Origin: Methylophaga sp. UBA3192
GTDB lineage: Bacteria > Pseudomonadota > Gammaproteobacteria > Nitrosococcales > Methylophagaceae
DNA length: 64,000 nucleotides
NCBI GenBank assembly: GCA_002363955.1
Contig: DEXE01000008.1
Span: forward strand, 1 to 64,000
Direction of reading: 5' to 3'
The translations under genes were made by a program, and so were the position numbers. The notes under the pieces were generated by a model. It was not told where the DNA came from, ran no database searches, and was given only the letters and a program-made list of their open reading frames with translations. Of the stretch, positions 34,813 through 42,571 are shown piece by piece. Position 1 is the stretch's first letter. Every line of letters starts with the position of its first letter.

Positions 34813-35241
34813 TCATGATTGTACATTTGTATTAGCTTGCTTACTTTCCTGAAGGTTTTTTTGGTATTGTTTTTTTGCTTCATTTACTAATTTGCGTAAT
34901 TTCCCACCCTTATATGCCGCAGCCATAGCCATAAATCCAAAACCAAGAGAGCCAACCATGTTAGCCAAACTAAGCGGAGGGAGTGCTAGATATGCGATGA
35001 ATGCGAGCATAAAAAACATATCTATGAAGTAGGATCGCATGGCTGCCAATTGGAGAAGCGTGCCATCAGAAGCAATTTCTTCAATTAGTCGTGTTCTCAA
35101 TTCCTTTTTAGCAATAAACCTACCTCTGAGCTTTTTAAATTGGTTACTCAATAGCTTCTCTATAGGCGGGGAAATATATTTAGCCAATACCGAACCAACA
35201 ATTCCAATTAGAAGTGAGTAAAAAGCAATATCAAAAGTCAT
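34813..35241 (-). CDS. Small membrane protein overlapping the integrase gene
   Basis: 142 residues of no family I recognise. Three hydrophobic segments are visible: at the N terminus (IAFYSLLIGIVGSVLA), in the middle (FFMLAFIAYLALPPLSLA) and shortly after (GSLGFGFMAMAAAY). A basic stretch and a Gln/Lys-rich tail follow. An earlier start nine codons upstream is open, but the ATG at 35241 has GAGGGA six bases ahead. The start overlaps the integrase gene's end by 11 bases, so it is translated from the integrase message. A role in phage exclusion or island maintenance is possible but unproven. Confidence 0.65.
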   Translation of the reverse strand: MTFDIAFYSLLIGIVGSVLAKYISPPIEKLLSNQFKKLRGRFIAKKELRTRLIEEIASDGTLLQLAAMRSYFIDMFFMLAFIAYLALPPLSLANMVGSLGFGFMAMAAAYKGGKLRKLVNEAKKQYQKNLQESKQANTNVQS

Positions 35242-36460
35242 CAGAGATCCCTCTTTTTTGGTTTCCATTCTGGTTATTATTCATGAATGATAAGAGTGAG
35301 TCAGTTATTTTTTGCATTGGCTCTCTTAGTCTATCAACATTACTGATTATATAGCCTGCTGTAACATCTCTTGGATCTTTATGATTGACTAATCGTTTCA
35401 AAGCATAGGCAGGAATATCGATACTTTCTGCAATCGTAAGGAACGTTCTTCTAAGGTCGTGAAGTGTAAAGTCTACTCCTGACAATTCAGAAACGCGAAG
35501 TAAAGACTTACGCGGATCTTGAATGTAACCAGTTTTCGAGTCACTTGGAAATACATAATAACCTTGTCTGGATTCGTATCTTCTTCGAAGTAATGCCTCT
35601 AAAAAATCAGATAAGGGGAGCGTGTGAGCTTCTCCATTCTTCGTTTCTTCAATGGTGAATGTCAGGTCTTCAAAATCAATTTGATGCCATTGTAGTTTTG
35701 CTGCTTCTGAGCGTCTTAGGCCAGTAAACAACAGAAAATGAAGATAATCTCTGGTTGTTTCATAGTTTAGTTGAAGCGTGGCTTGATACCAGGCCGATAG
35801 CTGATGAGCTTTAATAAGCGTTTTACGTCTCTCAACTTTGTACCAGGCTCGAATTTGGCTCAGGCGTTCAACCGGATTAACCAAAATGATCGGGTTACCA
35901 TTCGCATCTTCAAATTTGTTTTTGGCATGGTTGATAAAAGCTTTTAAAACTCTCATAGATCCGTCAGCTCTAGCATGGCTTTTTTTGCCTAACTCTCTAT
36001 GCCGTTTTTCCACCATATCTTTAGTAATTTCAGCAATGGGTTTTGTCTGCCAATCAGCAAATGATGCATTTATGTGTCGGGTGTAATCATGAATAGTGCT
36101 ATCACTGAGATCTTTACGAGTGGCTAAGTAATCTCGAAAGACTTCTATCAAGGTAATTGAACGAGCATTCTTTTCTCTTTTTTCTGATAGGGGATCTCTG
36201 CCTGTGGCGACTTGCCCTAAAATGTTCATCGCTTGGGTACGTGCTTGTTCAACGGTTAAATTACCGTAGCGACCCAACGTAATGCGTTTAACACGGCCAT
36301 TAATGCGTTTTTCAATGATGAAGGATTTAGCCCCATTACTGGTAATTCTCAGAGCAAACCCAGGAATAGAATCGTCTCGATAGAAGCTCTGTGTAGACAC
36401 TTGACCAGGTTTTGGCGTGGGTGGAAGCGTCTTGTCTACAAATGATTTTGTGATCCTCAT
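35231..36460 (-). CDS. Tyrosine recombinase (site-specific integrase)
   Basis: 409 residues. The N-terminal arm-binding domain (DUF4102-like) has GFALRITSNGAKSFI and ITLGRYGNLTVEQAR. The catalytic domain has Arg249 (FTGLRRSEAAKL), His334-x-x-Arg337 (HDLRRTF), His360 and the nucleophile Tyr370 (AGYIISNV). It integrates the island at tRNA-Ile2. No clear Shine-Dalgarno precedes the ATG. An inverted TGTAGACA copy lies four bases upstream of the start codon, suggesting the integrase may block its own promoter. Confidence 0.94.
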   Translation of the reverse strand: MRITKSFVDKTLPPTPKPGQVSTQSFYRDDSIPGFALRITSNGAKSFIIEKRINGRVKRITLGRYGNLTVEQARTQAMNILGQVATGRDPLSEKREKNARSITLIEVFRDYLATRKDLSDSTIHDYTRHINASFADWQTKPIAEITKDMVEKRHRELGKKSHARADGSMRVLKAFINHAKNKFEDANGNPIILVNPVERLSQIRAWYKVERRKTLIKAHQLSAWYQATLQLNYETTRDYLHFLLFTGLRRSEAAKLQWHQIDFEDLTFTIEETKNGEAHTLPLSDFLEALLRRRYESRQGYYVFPSDSKTGYIQDPRKSLLRVSELSGVDFTLHDLRRTFLTIAESIDIPAYALKRLVNHKDPRDVTAGYIISNVDRLREPMQKITDSLLSFMNNNQNGNQKRGISDDF

Positions 36461-36709
36461 GTGTGTCTACATGAGATATTTGTATTTAAAAACAATATGA
36501 TATGGCTTATGTATGAAGGTTTTTGCACTTGTTTGAATCCTAGTCTTTGTAAAAAATCCCTTTGGGCCCCATGTAGACACTATGTAGACAGTAGCGCTCA
36601 AATAATAGCGATTTTATGCAAAAAATGTCAAACTCGAATACGTGCGAAAATTAGTTAAGTGAATGATATTAAAAGACTATCAAAGAATTTCAAGTTTAGG
36701 CCCATAATT
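36461..36709. other. Integrase upstream region
   Basis: About 250 bases between the integrase start and attR with no convincing gene. It holds the integrase promoter region, an inverted TGTAGACA copy at 36464-36471 and the duplicated arm segment at 36568-36591. Confidence 0.6.
36568..36591. promoter_or_regulatory. Candidate integrase arm-binding sites, right
   Basis: 24 bases identical to 27651-27674, containing TGTAGACA twice at an 11-base spacing, about one DNA turn. It lies 118 bases inside attR; the left copy is only 8 bases inside attL. Candidate arm-type recombinase sites. Confidence 0.55.
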
Positions 36710-36799
36710 CTCATAATCCCTTGGTCCCAGGTTCGAGTCCTGGTGGGCCCACCAATTAAATCAAAGCCTTAGCGTTAATTTTAGCGCTAAGGCTTTTTT
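36710..36799 (+). repeat. attR, right attachment repeat with tRNA-Ile2 3' fragment
   Basis: Direct repeat of 27553-27642 with one mismatch (36778). It includes a 45-nt fragment of tRNA-Ile2 from the anticodon loop to CCA, which is not a functional tRNA, and a copy of the intrinsic terminator. The tpiA stop codon lies within its last bases, so the terminator also serves tpiA. Confidence 0.95.
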
Positions 36800-37644
36800 A
36801 TTGATTGGATGCTAATATGGCCGGGCTGGCAAGTGTAGGATTGAGTCGCGGCAAAGCAGATTTGAATAAATTGCTCAGCGTCGAGTGAGGCGCCACCGAT
36901 AAGGCCTCCGTCAACATCTGCTTGGCAGAAGATTGCTGCAGCATTATGGGCTTTAACGCTACCACCATAAATAATTCGAACAGTTTCACTGCTGGCTACA
37001 TCATGTCTGGCAATTCGTTGGCGCATAAAGCTGTGTACACTCTGAGCCCATTCCGGGGTAGCGGATTTGCCGGAGCCGATAGCCCAGACAGGTTCATAGG
37101 CCAGCACAACATTGGCTAATGCTTTTGGACCTTTATGAGCAATTAAAACATCCAGTAAGCGAGCAATCACTTCTTCTGTTTTGCCTGACTCATAGTCATC
37201 TTCGGTTTCGCCAATACAGATAATCGGGGTGAGATCATTGTTGATTGCCTGGGCATACTTTTCAGCGACGATCTGATCTAAAACATACTGATCGAGTTCC
37301 AACTTTTCATACAGGCAACGACGTTCCGAGTGGCCAATTAAAACGTAGTGACAACCAAAGCCTTTAATCATTGAAGCCGAAATCTCACCGGTATAAGGCC
37401 CTTCATCGTAGGCTGAGACATTTTGGGTGCCCCATTGAAGTCTGGAACCGGACAGGACTTCCTGTGCTTCTCTGAGATACACCGATGGCGGAAACAGAGC
37501 GATATCTATTGGTAAAGCGTTCTCACTGCTGGACAGGATGCTGTCGAGCATATGGGCGCTGTGTAAAATATTCTGGAGTAATGTTCGCGGGCTTTCGGTT
37601 GGATTGTTCATTTTCCAATTTCCGGCCACCAGTGGTTTACGCAT
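36787..37644 (-). CDS. tpiA: Triose-phosphate isomerase
   Basis: 285 residues; interconverts dihydroxyacetone phosphate and glyceraldehyde-3-phosphate. GNWKMN at the start, catalytic His in IGHSERR, catalytic Glu in AYEPVWAIGSG, and the phosphate loops YGGSVK and GGASLDAEQF are present. It is longer than the common ~250 residues, partly from insertions near residues 15-45. The rest comes from a C-terminal tail of about 20 residues after QICFAA, whose last codons and TAG stop lie inside the att repeat. It is last in the fba-fbp-tpiA series. Confidence 0.95.
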   Translation of the reverse strand: MRKPLVAGNWKMNNPTESPRTLLQNILHSAHMLDSILSSSENALPIDIALFPPSVYLREAQEVLSGSRLQWGTQNVSAYDEGPYTGEISASMIKGFGCHYVLIGHSERRCLYEKLELDQYVLDQIVAEKYAQAINNDLTPIICIGETEDDYESGKTEEVIARLLDVLIAHKGPKALANVVLAYEPVWAIGSGKSATPEWAQSVHSFMRQRIARHDVASSETVRIIYGGSVKAHNAAAIFCQADVDGGLIGGASLDAEQFIQICFAATQSYTCQPGHISIQSIKKP

Positions 37645-37688
37645 AATGTTTACACCTTAGATAAAACGATTTTGAACAATGGTTCTGT

Positions 37689-38693
37689 TTACTTTTGCAG
37701 ATGGTAATCAATCACCCGTTCAACTTCATTTTTTGAGCCGAGAATGACTGGTACACGTTGATGAATACTCTCAGGCTGAATATCCAGAATACGTTGTCGA
37801 CCCGTTGAGCAAAGACCTCCGGCCTGCTCAATAATAAAGCCAATGGGATTGGCTTCATACATCAACCGCAATTTGCCGCCTTTATCTGGCTCACGCTGAT
37901 CAAGCGGGTAAAGGAAGATGCCGCCACGGGTCAGAATTCGATAAGCCTCAGCGACCATGGAAGCGACCCAGCGCATATTAAAATCCTTGCCGCGGGGACC
38001 TTGCCGGCCTTGCATGCATTCATCAATGTAACGTTGCACAGATGCTTCCCAGAAACGCTGGTTGGACATATTGATGGCAAATTCCTGCGAATCTTCGGGA
38101 ATGGTCATATTGCGATGGGTCAGCACGAATTCCCCGATATCCGGATCCAGCGTAAAGCCATTAACGCCATGTCCAGTAGTCAGAATCATCAGGGTTGAAG
38201 GACCATATAATACAAAACCCGCACACACCTGCTGGCTGCCTGATTGGAGAAAATCTTCCAGGCTGGCATTACAGCCTTCGCGACCCTTTAATATTGAAAA
38301 GATAGTGCCCACGGTCAGGTTGATATCAATATTCGAGGATCCATCCAACGGATCAAACAGAGCAAGATATTTTCCCTTGGGGAAATGCCCGGGTATGGCA
38401 ATCGGCTCATCGATTTCTTCAGAGACCATGCCACTCAGGTGGCCGGTCCACTCCAGCGCATCAACCATGATGTCGTTGGTAATAATGTCCAATTGTTTTT
38501 GAGTTTCACCTTGCACATTTTCACTCTCGGCACTGCCAAGCTGACCCGTCATTGCACCACGGCTGACGGCATGTGCAATACGCTTGCAAGCACTGGCAAT
38601 ATCACTCAGTAACATGGTGAAATCACCAGATGCGTTGGGAATGCTGCGTTGTTGCTCAATGATAAATTGGGTCAAGCTGATATGTGGCTTCAT
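37689..38693 (-). CDS. fbp: Fructose-1,6-bisphosphatase, class I
   Basis: 334 residues; removes the 1-phosphate of fructose-1,6-bisphosphate. The metal-binding motif LFDPLDGSSNIDINLTVGTI is at about 115-134, and the substrate-binding lysine region YPLDQREPDKGGKLRLMYE is near 265-285. It is 44 bases upstream of tpiA and 80 bases downstream of fba, giving a three-enzyme sugar-phosphate block useful in the ribulose monophosphate cycle and gluconeogenesis. Confidence 0.95.
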   Translation of the reverse strand: MKPHISLTQFIIEQQRSIPNASGDFTMLLSDIASACKRIAHAVSRGAMTGQLGSAESENVQGETQKQLDIITNDIMVDALEWTGHLSGMVSEEIDEPIAIPGHFPKGKYLALFDPLDGSSNIDINLTVGTIFSILKGREGCNASLEDFLQSGSQQVCAGFVLYGPSTLMILTTGHGVNGFTLDPDIGEFVLTHRNMTIPEDSQEFAINMSNQRFWEASVQRYIDECMQGRQGPRGKDFNMRWVASMVAEAYRILTRGGIFLYPLDQREPDKGGKLRLMYEANPIGFIIEQAGGLCSTGRQRILDIQPESIHQRVPVILGSKNEVERVIDYHLQK

Positions 38694-38773
38694 GGTTGTT
38701 ATCCTTAAAAAACGGTTACGCCATTTACTGCCAATGCCAAAGTAAAAAGGCAGAGATTTGTTACCGAGAGAAA

Positions 38774-39844
38774 TCAGATACCTTTTGGGGAAAGCTCTCC
38801 GGAGGCATAACGTTTCACCATTTTTTCCAGTGAAATCACTTTGATTTTGCTGGCATGCCCGGCACTACCGAAAGCTTCATAGCGGGATTGGCAGATAGCC
38901 TGCATTGCCGTGGTAGCGGCTTTATAGAATTTACGGGGGTCAAAATCGCTGGCATATTCCGGCTGGCCCAGATACTGTCGAATTGCACCAGTGGTGGCCA
39001 TACGTAAATCGGTATCAATATTGACTTTGCGTACGCCAAATTTAATGCCTGAGACGATCTCTTCAACCGGCACACCATAGGTTTGAGCAATATCACCACC
39101 ATAATTATTAATGATTTGCAGCCAGTCCTGCGGGACTGAACTGGAACCATGCATGACAAAATGCGTATTTGGCAGGCGTTGTTGAAGCTTTTGCAGATGA
39201 CTGATGGCTAAAACATCAGCTGTTGGTGGCTTGCTGAATTTATAGGCACCATGGCTGGTACCGATGGCAACAGCCAGCGCATCGACATGCGTTTGTCTGA
39301 TGAATTCAACAGCTTCATCCGGATCAGTCAATAACTGACTGTGATCCAGTTTGTCATCAGAACCATGGCCATCTTCTTCACCCATCATGCCAGTTTCCAG
39401 GGAACCCAGACAGCCAAGTTCGCCTTCCACAGAAACACCACAGGCATGCGCCATTTCAACCACTCTTCGGGTAACATCGACGTTATAGTCAAAAGACGAA
39501 GGTGTTTTCATATCGCTCATCAAAGAGCCATCCATCATCACTGAGCTAAAGCCGGATTGGATAGAGCGTGCACAGACTGCAGGCTCGGATCCATGATCCT
39601 GATGCATCACCACAGGCAGATGTGGATATTGTTCTATCGCAGCAAGAATCAAATGGCGCAGAAAGGGTTCACCGGCATAGGAGCGGGAACCGGCCGATCC
39701 CTGCAGAATAACAGGACTGTCGACAGCGTCAGCTGCCTGCATAATAGCCTGGACCTGCTCCATATTGCTGACATTAAAAGCCGGAATCGCGAACTGGTGT
39801 TCAGCAGCATAATCCAGCAGTTGTCGCATTGATATTAACGCCAT
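38774..39844 (-). CDS. fba: Class II fructose-bisphosphate aldolase, Calvin-type
   Basis: 356-residue zinc aldolase. VVMHQDHGSEP carries the zinc-site histidine and catalytic aspartate. GTSHGAYKF and VMHGSSSVPQ give a further zinc ligand and phosphate-binding region, and VRKVNIDTDLRMA is the family segment. The sequence follows the Calvin-cycle subtype (CbbA) common in autotrophs and methylotrophs. No RuBisCO gene is seen in the window, so a role in the ribulose monophosphate pathway or glycolysis is more likely here. Confidence 0.95.
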   Translation of the reverse strand: MALISMRQLLDYAAEHQFAIPAFNVSNMEQVQAIMQAADAVDSPVILQGSAGSRSYAGEPFLRHLILAAIEQYPHLPVVMHQDHGSEPAVCARSIQSGFSSVMMDGSLMSDMKTPSSFDYNVDVTRRVVEMAHACGVSVEGELGCLGSLETGMMGEEDGHGSDDKLDHSQLLTDPDEAVEFIRQTHVDALAVAIGTSHGAYKFSKPPTADVLAISHLQKLQQRLPNTHFVMHGSSSVPQDWLQIINNYGGDIAQTYGVPVEEIVSGIKFGVRKVNIDTDLRMATTGAIRQYLGQPEYASDFDPRKFYKAATTAMQAICQSRYEAFGSAGHASKIKVISLEKMVKRYASGELSPKGI

Positions 39845-40028
39845 AAGCCTACCTTTTTATTTTGCAAATCAGAGGGTTTTTGAAGCAGGACTCGAGCTGA
39901 AACTGATTTTAGCCAGCATCGACCTTGCCTGAATATAAACCATAGGCAGTTTAGGCATATTTTTTTGATAAAAAGAAGTTAGATGTTTTTATGAAGCGTA
40001 TAAGAAAAAGTTATACGAACGAGCAAGG

Positions 40029-40565
40029 CTAACGATTGGACAATAGTCGAATACTGTCCTGAGCATTCATTGATTGCGCCAGACTCATTGCTGTCATGCC
40101 ATCGGCGGACTGTAAATCAGCATTAGCACCATGAGAGAGTAATAATTCCATCATTGCTGTTTGATTGAACATAGCTGCAAACATCAGAGATGTTTTTCCA
40201 TCTGGGGTGGTGGCATTAACATCAGCACCATGTTCTATCAGTATTCGAGCAATATTTACATATCCTTTAAAAGCGACACCTGCCAGCGGTGTTTGGTGAC
40301 GTAAATTAGCCAGTTCCGGATCGGCACCGTGTTGTAGTAAAAGTCGGGTCATCGTTTCATGCCCATTATAGGCGGCCAGCATTAACAGGCTGTTGCCATT
40401 TCTGTCACGAATATTGGGAGCCAAGCCCAGTTCCAGCGGTTTTCTTAATACTTCGACATTACCCTGGCGGGCCAGGTCAAACAGCTGTTGCGCCAGTGCC
40501 AGAGTTTCATCATCTAGTGAAGGCTTTTGTGTTTCTTCAGGTTCATTCACGGGGTAATCCTTCAT
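40029..40565 (-). CDS. Ankyrin-repeat protein
   Basis: 178 residues with about four ankyrin repeats from residue 35 on. Repeats read, for example, DRNGNSLLMLAAYNGHETM, LRHQTPLAGVAFKGYVNIAR, TPDGKTSLMFAAMFNQTAMM and SADGMTAMSLAQSMN. No signal peptide or other domain, so it is a small cytoplasmic binding scaffold. The partner is unknown. Confidence 0.88.
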   Translation of the reverse strand: MKDYPVNEPEETQKPSLDDETLALAQQLFDLARQGNVEVLRKPLELGLAPNIRDRNGNSLLMLAAYNGHETMTRLLLQHGADPELANLRHQTPLAGVAFKGYVNIARILIEHGADVNATTPDGKTSLMFAAMFNQTAMMELLLSHGANADLQSADGMTAMSLAQSMNAQDSIRLLSNR

Positions 40566-40722
40566 TTATTTGTCAGAGACAAATCTGATCACGATAGGTT
40601 AAGCAACAGCCAGGTGGGAAGTCGTTTATGCTTTGATTAAACACAGGTTAAGGTGGATTACTGAAGTGTGTCTATAATTAAACCCAATGGAGTAATCAAC
40701 AAAGCAAATCAAAGGAAACACA

Positions 40723-40896
40723 ATGGCTTTTACCGCGACCGATCCAATCAAAATTCTGTTTGCTATTTTACTTCCGCCTTTAGGGGTATTTCTGGAAGTT
40801 GGCTTTAAAGGGCATTTCTGGTTAAGTATCTTGCTCACACTGCTGGGGTTCATTCCAGGCATTATTCACGCCCTGTACGTTATTCTGAAGCATTAA
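40723..40896 (+). CDS. YqaE/Pmp3 family small membrane protein
   Basis: 57 residues, below the usual gene-caller cut-off. It reads MAFTATDPIKILFAILLPPL and continues with two hydrophobic segments (10-28 and 32-54), the signature of the YqaE/Pmp3 (UPF0057) family, which is linked to membrane potential and stress. AAAGGAAA precedes the ATG at about six bases, and a strong terminator follows the stop codon. An open frame on the opposite strand is a shadow. Confidence 0.88.
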   Translation: MAFTATDPIKILFAILLPPLGVFLEVGFKGHFWLSILLTLLGFIPGIIHALYVILKH

Positions 40897-40911
40897 TCAG
40901 CAATCATAAAA

Positions 40912-40946
40912 AAAGCCCGGCTAACTTTAAGTGTCAGCCGGGCTTT
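40912..40946. terminator. Bidirectional intrinsic terminator
   Basis: AAAGCCCGGCT pairs with AGCCGGGCTTT (11 bp) across a 13-base loop, preceded by an A-run. It lies between the convergent yqaE-type and entericidin genes and can serve both. Confidence 0.85.
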
Positions 40947-40961
40947 ATCATTATACAAAAC

Positions 40962-41102
40962 CTAGTAGTTTTTATTTTCTCTTGCTGATTCTTCTACTGC
41001 ACTGCCTGCTGCCTCTACATCTTTACCTGCACCTTCGATGGTGTTGCAGGCCGATAAGCCGAAGATAAAAAATAACGATAAAAATGCTGCTGTAATTTTC
41101 AT
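40962..41102 (-). CDS. Entericidin-family small lipoprotein
   Basis: 46 residues, too short for most gene calls. MKITAAFLSLFFIFGLSACN is a lipoprotein signal with lipobox LSAC (Cys19). The mature part (NTIEGAGKDVEAAGSAVEES) is the entericidin A/B pattern. AAGGAAA six bases before the ATG supports expression. Entericidins are small cell-envelope lipoproteins tied to stationary phase and stress. A longer relative lies at 54005. Confidence 0.88.
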   Translation of the reverse strand: MKITAAFLSLFFIFGLSACNTIEGAGKDVEAAGSAVEESARENKNY

Positions 41103-41528
41103 ACATATTTCCTTAATTCAATTGAAATGGAGTTGAAAAAAGACTGAAGCAAAGTTCAATCTTTAATGTATAGATCGAGCGGTGGGACATCGCTTTCAGT
41201 CATTCCCAACGTTATAGCTACATTTGTTTATTGTATTTTCTTCACCCTGCGTCTATTAATGCCGATCAATTTGGTTGCAGTCAAATCAAAAGAGTTATTT
41301 TTTGCTAGATAAGAAGATGCCGCAACATTAACAAGTAAATCCAAAGCTAATTTTTGTTGTTAGAATGTGTTCAAATCTTAAAAAATGTGACAGAGTTCAC
41401 ATAGTGTTGGCGATAGCCTTTCGAGCCATAGGCCGCATACAAGGCTGAGCAATAAAATTAATGGGATTTGTTTCGCCATAAGCTTTAGCTGAAAACTCAA
41501 ACTGGTTTGACCAATGGATGGTTAAAGA
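41103..41528. other. Intergenic region with CRP-like box
   Basis: About 425 bases between the divergent entericidin and FecR genes with no credible coding sequence. The only clear signal is the CRP-like palindrome at 41386-41401. The region probably holds both divergent promoters. Confidence 0.6.
41386..41401. promoter_or_regulatory. CRP-like binding site
   Basis: TGTGACAGAGTTCACA matches the CRP core TGTGA-N6-TCACA perfectly in both half-sites and has AAA before it. It is 128 bases upstream of the FecR-OmpA-TolC operon start codon. Whether the Crp/Fnr protein encoded at 52593 or a separate CRP binds it cannot be told from the window. Confidence 0.65.
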
Positions 41529-41993
41529 ATGATGTTGTCAAAAAAAATAGCGTTAACTCTATTTTCATGCTCACTGCTATTTTCGTCGGCATTGCACGCG
41601 CAAAGTGTAGGAGTCGTAAAGACATTAGTGGGAAACGTACAACTGATCCGAGCGGGTGAACCGGTTAAGGTTGTTTTGGGCGATGAAATCCACATTGCTG
41701 ACAAACTGCAAACAGACAGCGATAGTAGTGTGGGGATTTTGTTTAGCGACGATACCCGCTTGGGTGCAGGTCCAAATACCCTGTTCTCAATTGATGTTTA
41801 TCAGTTTGATAACGTCACCCAAAGGGGACTGGCAGATTTATCTGTAGAAAATGGAACACTCGCATTAGTGGGAGGGAAATTAACGGCAAAAAACCTTGAT
41901 GCCATTAAAGTGCATACTCCAACCACGATGCTGGCGGCTTCATGTTCAACATTATCCGTAAAAGTTAATCAACTCATTAAAGAAGCGCCATGA
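41529..41993 (+). CDS. FecR-domain periplasmic protein
   Basis: 154 residues with a signal peptide (about residues 1-24, ending ALHAQ) and one FecR domain (KTLVGNVQLIRAGEPVKVVLGD, then SSVGILFSDDTRLGAGPNT). Proteins of this type often accompany type I secretion outer-membrane components and large adhesins rather than iron uptake. No sigma factor or TonB receptor is adjacent. The normal 'GIRGT' strand near the end is replaced by MLAASCSTLSV, an oddity. Its stop overlaps the next start by four bases. Confidence 0.82.
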   Translation: MMLSKKIALTLFSCSLLFSSALHAQSVGVVKTLVGNVQLIRAGEPVKVVLGDEIHIADKLQTDSDSSVGILFSDDTRLGAGPNTLFSIDVYQFDNVTQRGLADLSVENGTLALVGGKLTAKNLDAIKVHTPTTMLAASCSTLSVKVNQLIKEAP

Positions 41994-42556
41994 TGCTGAC
42001 AAATATATTTCGAACCTTATGTTTACTGTTCATTTACGCAATGATTTCAGGGTGTAGCGGATACAGTAGTGCGGTCAATTCATTTGGGCCTGAAACGCCC
42101 ACCTCTGAAATTCGACAGCAGATTGAAGCGCCACTGGAGCTGGCAGAGGGAGAATCACCTTTCTGCGCCAAACCGGTTGAACCAGATCCTGTTATGGCGC
42201 CAGCGATGGCGGCCTTACCCGCAGAACCATATCGAGCTCGTTTATATTTTATTTTTGATACGAGCACGTTTACCCCGGAATCAGAAAGAGCTGCTCAAAA
42301 AGTGTTTGATGAAATAAAATCCCGCCAAATTGCTGAGGCGATTGTAATCGGACATACTGATACTATGGGCGCTGAAAAATACAATATAGGTTTGTCAGAA
42401 CGTCGCGCGCAACGAGTTCGGCAAGAGCTTATCCGTCGGGGTATACCCGAAAATATTATTACCACTAAAGGCATGGGCGAATCAGAGTTGTTCATTGAAA
42501 CAGCCGATGAAGTTGCTGAGGCAAGGAATCGACGTGTTGAAATCGACGTTCGCTGA
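41990..42556 (+). CDS. OmpA-family lipoprotein
   Basis: 188 residues. The signal ends in the lipobox ISGC, with Cys22. The C-terminal OmpA-like peptidoglycan-binding domain (about residues 75-188) has FIFDTSTFTPESERA, IVIGHTDTMG and LSERRAQRVRQELIRRGI, and ends RNRRVEIDVR. It should tie the outer membrane to the cell wall. It sits between the FecR and TolC genes in one operon, with a 4-base overlap upstream and 15 bases downstream. Confidence 0.88.
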   Translation: MMLTNIFRTLCLLFIYAMISGCSGYSSAVNSFGPETPTSEIRQQIEAPLELAEGESPFCAKPVEPDPVMAPAMAALPAEPYRARLYFIFDTSTFTPESERAAQKVFDEIKSRQIAEAIVIGHTDTMGAEKYNIGLSERRAQRVRQELIRRGIPENIITTKGMGESELFIETADEVAEARNRRVEIDVR

Positions 42557-42571
42557 TGGAGTGTTGGATAA

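Noticed and set aside
36461..36658. 65-residue open frame between integrase and attR
   Set aside because: No ribosome site; it covers the arm-site repeat and the integrase promoter region.
36787..37644. tpiA truncated by island insertion
   Set aside because: The gene has all catalytic motifs, and the stop codon lies inside the duplicated repeat, so it would be the same before and after insertion.
38062..38502. 146-residue open frame antisense to fbp
   Set aside because: Opposite the conserved FBPase motifs; composition is that of a shadow frame.
40626..40862. 78-residue open frame on the minus strand
   Set aside because: It is opposite the YqaE/Pmp3 gene at 40723-40896, which has a family match, ribosome site and terminator.
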